Positions 57,631-64,000 of a stretch of 64,000 nt of DNA are shown piece by piece. The translations under genes were made by a program, and so were the position numbers. The stretch is from Rapana venosa (Eukaryota; Mollusca; Gastropoda; Neogastropoda; Muricidae): assembly GCA_028751875.1 (NCBI GenBank), contig CM054155.1, forward strand, positions 2,180,781-2,244,780. Direction: 5' to 3'. How positions within the stretch are numbered: the stretch's first letter is position 1; every line of letters begins with the position of its first letter. The notes below the pieces were generated by a model. That model did no database searches, was not told where the DNA came from, and worked only from the letters and a program-made list of their open reading frames with translations.

Positions 57631-60457
57631 AAAAAAGAAGGAAGCCTGCACAGAACAGGGGCCATATAATGCTCTATCTGCTTAAGCCCAAGAAAGAAAT
57701 GTAACAAGATGCTTAAATACTGATCAGCAAAATCACCCAGCAAGCATTATTTAAACACCAAAGTCAACAAGAAAAGACATCATAGATAAAACTATGCATT
57801 TTTCTTTCATGCAGAATGTAAAATATCACATTGAAAAATCCAGCACCATAAGGTAATGTCATCACTGATTTGTAAGATAACATCGTAATACAGCACATGA
57901 TATAGGAAATCAGCAATGACACTGATTTTGCTACAGCCAAATATTAACTGGGATTCCTTTTTTTGTTTATATATATATATATAAGATCAACTGTACCATG
58001 ATCAAAATTCAAAGCAGTCGGAGCTTAACCCGACACCACAGTCACAACAACTGAAACCTTTCAGTATTTCCATTCCGATATGGAGCCATACAGTGAAAAA
58101 CCAGCACAACAAGCAATGAGTTTTAAATCATCATATCAAAACTGCTTCAACTCACTGCAAACCTGCCCAGTAGGGACAGACAGTGTGCCGTGAAGTGAAT
58201 ACAAAAAGAGGAGACTTGCTGTCAGGCAGGAATGCTCACATCACGATAGGGATGTTTGGCTTGCTTGCTTGCTTGCTTGCTTGAACCCGTTGCTGGTGCA
58301 CTAATTGCGGCCCCAAATGAAGCTGTCCTTAAAGAAATAGTCACATTCAATGACTGGGTTCTGTTTCTCCTATACGCTCACAGATGTGAATGCACTTATG
58401 CATGTACCCAAGTACAAGTAACTCACACAAATGCATGCCCACACTATCCAAACATAGATACAAGTATTTCACTGATTACCACCTACAAAAAATGTTTTGA
58501 AAAAAATAGCAAAGCAAATGAAAACTTCAGAAATGACATGAGCTTACTGCTCTGTTTTACAGACCAATACTTTTTATTCATTTATTTGTTTGTACAGATG
58601 AAGGCTGGTTTTTAAAAAACAACAACAAGTAGAACAACAGCCAGATGGCAAAATTTAAACCCACTTTGAAAAATGTGAAAAGGAAGCCAAGAAGAAAGCA
58701 GCTTTTAAAAAACGGTCACAGTCAACACTAATGCCCGTGCACACTGATACCCAGATGAAATCCATACCCGGAAAACAGAAGCACTGACAACAACAACCAA
58801 AAAAACACAAACTGGCGTTGTCAAAAACAAATGCTGTGCACCAAACATTCATCAAACAAAACCTCAGTCCTCCTCTACATAGCTCGCTGTCAGATCCCCC
58901 TCACCATGTCTTGCCACTTTGTTCAACATGACACAGCACCAGCAATAACTGTCACACGTGTGCGAAATCAACAACACTTTATCATACATTCTGTATTGAT
59001 TTCTTATGCGCCCGTCTATCACAATGAAAATAAATTGTACAGAAAATTAATAAAGATTTCTCATTCCTCAGTACACTAGAACAGAGACGTACAAGGGCAT
59101 GTGTGTGCGTGTGCACACACTCATTCACAAGCATACATCAACATCCATACTAGTGGACAGGTATACATCCACCAAAAATGCACCAAAAAAGGGAATCTTG
59201 CAGCCTATTTCAGCATCACAGGTAACAACAAAACCCCTCTCTCTCCTCCTGCCTCCAACATCTGACCTGCCCTATACAACAGACCCTGACCACAATAAAT
59301 GAAATGCATGATGACACCATTTTTTCCTTCAGTGAAAAGAAATTGTAACACTGACCTATAACTGAGGGTTACATTGTTACATGCCTATAGCAAGGGGTAA
59401 TCTGCTTTTGAATTAGGTATGTTATTGAAACACACACACACACCATTTCAAGATTTACATTTACACTTTTTTTACATATATAATTTGCCTTTTTAGGCAC
59501 TCATGATACCGTAAGGTTACCATCACACCATATCATTTTTTAATTTTAAAAAATCTGTCTTTTTAGGCACACACAAAACCATAGAATTCCAAGACACCAG
59601 TTCAAGTGTGAAGAAGCACACTGTGGGTGTCTACAACCCTACACTGCACCCTACTCCACTGCACTGCACTCCACTGCACTGCACTCCACTGCACTACACT
59701 CCACTGCACTCCACTGCACTGCACTACACTCCACTGCACTACACTGCAATGCACTGCACTACACTACAGACCTTGTTGCTTTATTCACGAAATTACCCGG
59801 GCAGGTCTGACTCACAGGGGACTGGCTGAAGTGAGCTGCAGCCACGACGTCTGGCTGGAATCCGCACAGACCCGTCACTTCCACAGGGCCAAAGGAGGAG
59901 AGTGAACGCCAGAGGGTGATGTACGCCCACAAGCACAAGGCAATCTTCCCTGAATGTCTAGCACCCAGACCACCACACAAGGTCTGGCGGAGAGGAAAAC
60001 CAAAATAGGAGAAGGAATTAAAATCCTAGATCTTTCGTTTCTTCATAGAGAACTGCTTCCACAAAACGGTGATTTCAGTAAGCAAAGAGGGAACAACTCC
60101 AGCCCAATGTCGCATGGCTTCTTCTTCAAGAAACTAGTGTGCTTCCATCTCTGTTTATACACTGAGTGCATGAATAAAACAAAACAAAACAGAAAAGTTC
60201 CCAGCCCAATGACTCGGTATTCTAAAGAAGCACGTCCCAATCCATGCTAAAAGTGTTAATGCATTTGCTAAAATAGTCCATTTGGAAACAACAATAAGCG
60301 GACCAGTGTTTCAAGCAAAACATTGGTTCCCAATTTCTACATGCATAAACAGGACAAAGGGCACTTGTGTAAACATCATAACAATAAATCTTTTAAAAAA
60401 AACTTTTTTTAATAGAAAAGTAGAACAACAACAACAACTAAAACCATGGTTCACTAT
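57631..60457. other. no recognised gene; may include a minus-strand 3' UTR
   Basis: Mostly AT-rich. A short TA run is at 57969-57982. A CACTG/CACTC repeat occupies 59643-59766. On the minus strand AATAAA occurs at about 59778-59784, and the interval between it and the stop at 60458 could be the 3' UTR of the minus-strand gene; this is only a guess. No protein-like ORF. Confidence 0.35.
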
Positions 60458-60610
60458 TTAGTCTCTGAAGTGAAAGAAACGACTGTTCTTCCTCACGAAC
60501 CTGTGGTCACTGTGGCTTGACACTGCACTGGCCGAAGTGTCAAACCTGTCCACCACACTTAGAAACAGCTGGTCAGCGGAAGGCCTTCTAGCAAGTGTGT
60601 GGGTACTGAC
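60458..60610 (-). CDS. probable last coding exon, unknown minus-strand protein
   Basis: On the minus strand 'tatatgttagag' acts as acceptor, and GTC at 60610 starts 50 codons ending at TAA 60458-60460. The peptide opens VSTHTLARRPSADQLFLSVV and ends FVRKNSRFFHFRD, a compact basic C-terminus with protein-like composition. It enters in phase 0, matching the phase in which the upstream exon (61446-61954) would leave. I recognise no family. Repeat G begins only about 30 bp upstream of it. Confidence 0.4.
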   Translation of the reverse strand, partial: VSTHTLARRPSADQLFLSVVDRFDTSASAVSSHSDHRFVRKNSRFFHFRD

Positions 60611-60639
60611 CTCTAACATATAATGACATGTGGCCCAGG

Positions 60640-60968
60640 CCAAAAGCTGTGTCAGTTATTATTGATGTCAGCTAATTGCCAAGGCCTACATTAAAACGTT
60701 GTTATGTTGTAAAATGTTGTGTTGAGATTGCCTTCAGCCATGACAAGCTCTTAACATAACAACCTGCACTCTCCTTTGTTAAAGGAGAAAACAAATCCTC
60801 TGAAGTCGGAGTATGGCTGCCTATATGGCGAGGTGCTTGAAAAAGAGTCATACACGCAAACTTCTCATCCAGTGTGTACTTTCCATCTCACAGAGATTCC
60901 CAGGTGGGATGAGTGAGTCAGAGTGCATGTTCTGGGTGACCCCCAGGGTGTAAAGCTGGGGAACGCAC
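60640..60968 (-). repeat. interspersed repeat G, copy 2
   Basis: Inverse copy of 7155-7475, of normal sequence accuracy, so the better reference. It includes a small insertion ('aaaacgttgttatg', about 60692-60705) relative to copy 1. Confidence 0.75.
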
Positions 60969-61149
60969 AACAACAACATATAATGACATCATCCACTTCT
61001 TACATCATTATGTAATGTCAGTAAATTGAACAGCACAGTGATTCCACTTCTTCCATCCATGTCAGTCCTGAAGACGGTGACCTGTGGTCCAAATCAGGCA
61101 CCCCGACCTCCCCCCCCCCCCCCCTCTCTCTCTCTCTCTCACTTGGTTA
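60969..61149. repeat. short spacer with C and CT tract
   Basis: Unique sequence, then a C run at 61111-61124 and a CT run up to 61140. Confidence 0.6.
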
Positions 61150-61428
61150 GGGTTTTTTGGGGGGTGGGGGTAGGGGTGGGGTATTTTTAGGATTTTCTTT
61201 TAATTGCCTGCTTTGGGGGGGGGGGGAGGGAGGGTTGTTGGGGGGAGCTGTTTTGAAAAGGGTTATTTCCCCTTGTTTTTATTGTGAGACTGTATAAGTA
61301 TTGGGTTATTATTATTAAGATGTATCCCTAACGGGCGGGGACTGGATGTAAAAAAGCACATGTGTGCTTATTCATTATCCTCGAAATAAAAGAATTTGTC
61401 ATTGTCATTGACATTGTCATTGTCTCAC
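61150..61428 (+). mobile_element. LINE 3' end, third copy
   Basis: G-rich UTR ('ggttttttggggggtggggg', G run near 61215-61226) followed by the tail also found at 26535-26655 and 27545-27680: 'gtattgggttattatta', 'gggcggggactggatgtaa', hairpin 'AAGCACATGTGTGCTT' and 'aaataaaagaatttgtcatt', ending in CATTGT/CATTGA repeats to 61423. It lies in the presumed intron just 3' of the minus-strand exon. Confidence 0.8.
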
Positions 61429-61445
61429 TGAATATCCTCACTCAC

Positions 61446-61954
61446 ATTGGATCTCAGGTCTTCCTCACTACCGCACGATTCTTCCTCCAAAGGACGCCCC
61501 TCTCCCAAACACACTCCAGAAAATTTGACCTCTTCCACTTCTGTTTTGACCTCTGGGCTGACGGAGCCTCCTCCTCCTCCTCCTCCTCCACCTCCTCCTC
61601 CCCCTCCTCCTCCCCCTCCTCCTCCTCCTCCGGAGCGCCTCACAGGCAGACCGGAGAGTCGCGGGACCTGCGTGGATCTGCCGTGGGAGGCCGCGTGGTG
61701 TTTGGTCAAGGGGGTGCCACTCTGAAAGGCCAGGATGCAGTGCAGGTTGCCTCCCTCTTTTTGGGAGTGGTGGCGCTGCAGTCCTTTCCAGTCGCGGCGG
61801 ATGTCCAGGTACTCGGGGTTCTGGCAGTTGAGGTCGATGGAGATGTCCTCCCAGCTGTGCGAGGACAACACAAAGCACACAGGCTTCAGCCTCAGCTGCC
61901 CTCCTTCTACCTGGGGGCAGTCCCCTTCGTGGCCGCTACATGCCAGGCCTCGTC
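61446..61954 (-). CDS. probable exon, unknown protein with polyglycine
   Basis: On the minus strand it follows 'gaccttgag' (acceptor, 61955) and stops at a perfect donor, AAT|GTGAGT (61446/61445). The 169 codons are open throughout: [20 protein letters not shown], then [38 protein letters not shown] and [17 protein letters not shown] run of about 22 glycines encoded by GGA/GGG (plus strand CCT/CTC repeats, 61567-61632) comes next, followed by an acidic, Glu/Ser-rich end ([28 protein letters not shown]). The first part looks like a folded domain, the rest disordered. If the donor is ignored the frame stops at 61425 within eight codons, at the edge of the LINE tail. No family recognised. Confidence 0.55.
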
Positions 61955-61989
61955 CTCAAGGTCAGCAGGCCAGCTAAACTAGCCGTCAA

Positions 61990-62310
61990 GTCAGATCGTC
62001 TGTTGTGTCCTGACTGCACTTCTGCCTGAGCTCTGTGATCTGTTGTGCCCTGACTGCACTTCTGCCTGAGCTCTGAGCTCTGTTGTGCCCTGACTGCACT
62101 TCTGCCTGAGCTCTGTTGTGCCCTGACTGCACTTCTGCCTGAGCTCTGTGATCTGTTGTGCCCTGACTGCACTTCTGCCTGAGCTCTGTGATCTGTTGTG
62201 CCCTGACTGCACTTCTGCCTGAGCTCTGTGATCTGTTGTGCCCTGACTGCACTTCTGCCTGAGCTCTGTGATCTGTTGTGCCCTGACTGCACTTCTGCCT
62301 GAGCTCCTTG
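61990..62310. repeat. 40-bp minisatellite
   Basis: About eight units: 'gttgtgccctgactgcactt', 'ctgcctgagctctgtgatct'. One unit is shortened to about 32 bp. It lies in the presumed intron upstream (minus sense) of the polyglycine exon. Confidence 0.95.
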
Positions 62311-62392
62311 AGGAGTCACTGGGGCAGGCAGTCACTGACACTCGGGTTGTGCGTCTTGGGCAGCTTCAACCTGGCGCAGCCCACCCTCTGCA

Positions 62393-62738
62393 GCTGACAG
62401 ACTGCCTGCCGGGTATGCTTGTGTCTTCTCTACCGCTGACAGACTGCCTGCCGGGTATGCTTGCGTCTTCTCTACCGCTGACAGACTGCCTGCCGGGTAT
62501 GCTTGCGTCTTCTCTACCGCTGACAGACTGCCTGCCGGGTATGCTTGCGTCTTCTCTACCAATGACAGACTGCCTGCCGGGTATGCTTGCGTCTTCTCTA
62601 CCGCTGACAGACTGCCTGCCGGGTATGCTTGCGTCTTCTCTACCGCTGACAGACTGCCTGCCGGGTATGCTTGCGTCTTCTCTACCGCTGACAGACTGCC
62701 TGCCGGGTATGCTTGCGTCTTCTCTACCGCTGACAACA
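62393..62738. repeat. 42-bp minisatellite
   Basis: Eight units: 'gctgacagactgcctgccgg', 'gtatgcttgcgtcttctcta', 'cc'. Length 42 keeps both strands open (plus LTDCLPGMLASSLP, minus SAVEKTQAYPAGSL, repeated). Units are almost identical; one has 'aatgacag' in place of 'gctgacag', and the first 'tgtgtctt' in place of 'tgcgtctt'. Confidence 0.95.
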
Positions 62739-62739
62739 G

Positions 62740-63160
62740 CGGTAAGGCATCCGGCTGGAAAGTGGGACGTCAGGCTTTTATCCCCATGTTCATACCTAAC
62801 TTTTCCCCCATCCACTAGACCCTGAGTGCTAGTCCGAGTGCTAGTCTGCTGGATAAGACGATAAACCGAAGCGCCGTGTGCAGCATGTATTCAGTATACG
62901 CATCAACAGAGTCGTCCCTGGCCAAATTCTGTCGAAACGACCACTGTGGTAGGGGAAACAAATATACATGCAAACAGGGTAAAAAAGAGAAGAAAAACAA
63001 GAAATGGGAGGCGTAGCGCTGTTCTTGTGGTGATGCCCTCCCCGTGAGAACAGCCCAAATTCCACTGAGAAATCTGTCACGACTGAAAGTGATATACCAT
63101 ACAAGACAATACAACACAATACAATACAACACAATACAATACAACACAATACAATTCAAT
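62740..63160 (+). mobile_element. SINE family B copy with short tail array
   Basis: Begins right after the last minisatellite unit with 'agcggtaaggcatccggctg', part of a tRNA-like head with a poor B box. It continues 'cccccatccactagaccctg', 'ataaaccgaagcgccgtgtg' and the 3' block 'ctgagaaatctgtcacgact', followed by 'gatatacca' and ACAATACA-type repeats at 63098-63155. Its tail shows the likely starting state of the array at 32622-37860. Confidence 0.8.
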
Positions 63161-63164
63161 ACTC

Positions 63165-63545
63165 CTGTGAAGGAAAAGAAGGGCACAAAGAAGGAGGAGA
63201 GAAGGAAAAAAACAAAGAAGAAGAAAAAAACAAAGAAGAAGAAAAATACAAAGAAATTTTTTTTTTAAAGGAGAAGATGATGAAAAGCAAGAAAGAGAGA
63301 AAGAGGAAGGGAAAAAACGAAGGAAAGAAATTGGCAAACATCATATAAAGAATAAAAATAAGAAGAAGAAGACCAACAAGAAGAAGACAGAAGAAAAAGG
63401 AGTAAAAGAAGACGACAACAAAGAAGAAGAAGAAGAAGAAAAAGAGGCAGAAGAAGACCAACAAGAAGAAGACAGAGAAAGACGACGACAGAGGAGAACA
63501 CGAAAGAAGAGGAAGAGGAAGAGGAAGAGGAAGAGGAGGAAGACA
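63165..63545. repeat. purine-rich GAA/GGA tract
   Basis: About 380 bp of nearly all A and G on the plus strand (AAGAAG, GAGGAA and so on). Confidence 0.9.
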
Positions 63546-63561
63546 GTGTCTGACCGTTTAC

Positions 63562-63637
63562 AGTGGATGGAGGGGTGGCGGTGACTGGAGTCCCCAATCA
63601 GAATCCACGTCTCCACCTCCTCCCTGGGCAGACGCCG
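63562..63637 (-). CDS. probable exon of the minus-strand gene
   Basis: On the minus strand a long TG-rich stretch ends in 'gtgtgttcag' (63638). The exon reads RRLPREEVETWILIGDSSHR then HPSIH in an open phase-0 frame, and 'CACT|gtaaac' (63562/63561) is a usable donor leaving phase 1. Purine-rich (pyrimidine in minus sense) low-complexity DNA follows on the next side. The compact, protein-like 76 bp between two simple repeats is the main argument. Direct joining to the next recognised exon (61954) would create a stop codon, so an intermediate exon or a different boundary is needed. Confidence 0.45.
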
Positions 63638-63642
63638 CTGAA

Positions 63643-64000
63643 CACACACACAACACACACACACACACAACACACACAACAAACACAACACACATACACA
63701 ACACATACACACAACACACACAACACATACCAACACACACACACAACAAACACAACACACACACAACACACATACACAACACACATACACAACACATACA
63801 CACAACACACACAACACATACACAACACACACACACACAACACACACACACACAACAACAAACACGCAACACACACACACACAACAAACACACACCAAAC
63901 ACACACACACACAACAAACACACACCAAACACACACAACAACACACCACACACACACACAACACACACACAACACAAACACAACACACACACATACACAC
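63643..64000. repeat. CA-rich imperfect microsatellite
   Basis: CACA and ACAACA repeats to the window end; the ORFs in it, rich in Cys and Val, are artefacts. Confidence 0.95.

Noticed and set aside
62268..62825. 185-codon ORF on the plus strand and similar ones on the minus strand
   Set aside because: Open because the 42-bp unit is a multiple of three; both strands are open equally and no start, signal or family supports translation.
63341..64000. Cys/Val-rich minus-strand ORFs
   Set aside because: CA/TG microsatellite translation; only the short segment at 63562-63637 has protein-like content.

Overview
This is eukaryotic nuclear DNA, very probably from a lophotrochozoan and most likely a marine gastropod mollusc. 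That placement is inference. It rests on tRNA-headed SINEs, L2-, Rex1- and I-type LINE fragments, long CT, TG, CTGT and CA microsatellites, and only a few split, intron-bearing coding segments in 64 kb. There are no bacterial operons, CRISPR arrays or rRNA genes. No free-standing functional tRNA gene was found: every tRNA-like sequence is the head of a SINE.

Layout. 1-7.1 kb is low-accuracy sequence (homopolymer-inflated) holding degraded SINEs. 7.1-12 kb holds SINEs, microsatellites and the 5' end of an I-type LINE. 12.3-19.4 kb is the most striking part: a minus-strand LINE reverse transcriptase pseudogene split by a tandem array of about 6 kb with a 34-bp unit, and the unit itself is a piece of that reverse transcriptase around its SYRPIA motif. 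19.7-28.8 kb is a graveyard of L2-type, I-type and other LINE pieces plus repeated LINE 3' tails. 30.57-31.51 kb carries the clearest host gene, the first coding exon of a secreted or membrane leucine-rich-repeat protein. 32.4-37.9 kb is a 25-bp array that grew from the 3' tail of a SINE and was later split by a nearly complete Rex1-like LINE. 37.9-54.5 kb is mostly plain AT-rich DNA with SINEs, including a tRNA/5S rRNA chimera at 48.2 kb, several minisatellites, a possible two-exon coding segment at 49.2-49.65 kb and a poly-G tract of about 104 nt. 54.5-56.6 kb is a 36-bp array split by a long poly(A) retroposon. 60.4-63.65 kb holds three likely exons of an unrecognised minus-strand gene with a polyglycine run, mixed with more repeats.

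The unifying theme is interplay between retroelements and tandem repeats. One array grew out of a LINE coding motif, another out of a SINE tail. SINEs and LINEs share 3' tails, one of which is a short hairpin kept by paired base changes. Retroelements in turn have landed inside the arrays, in one case with a clear target-site duplication.
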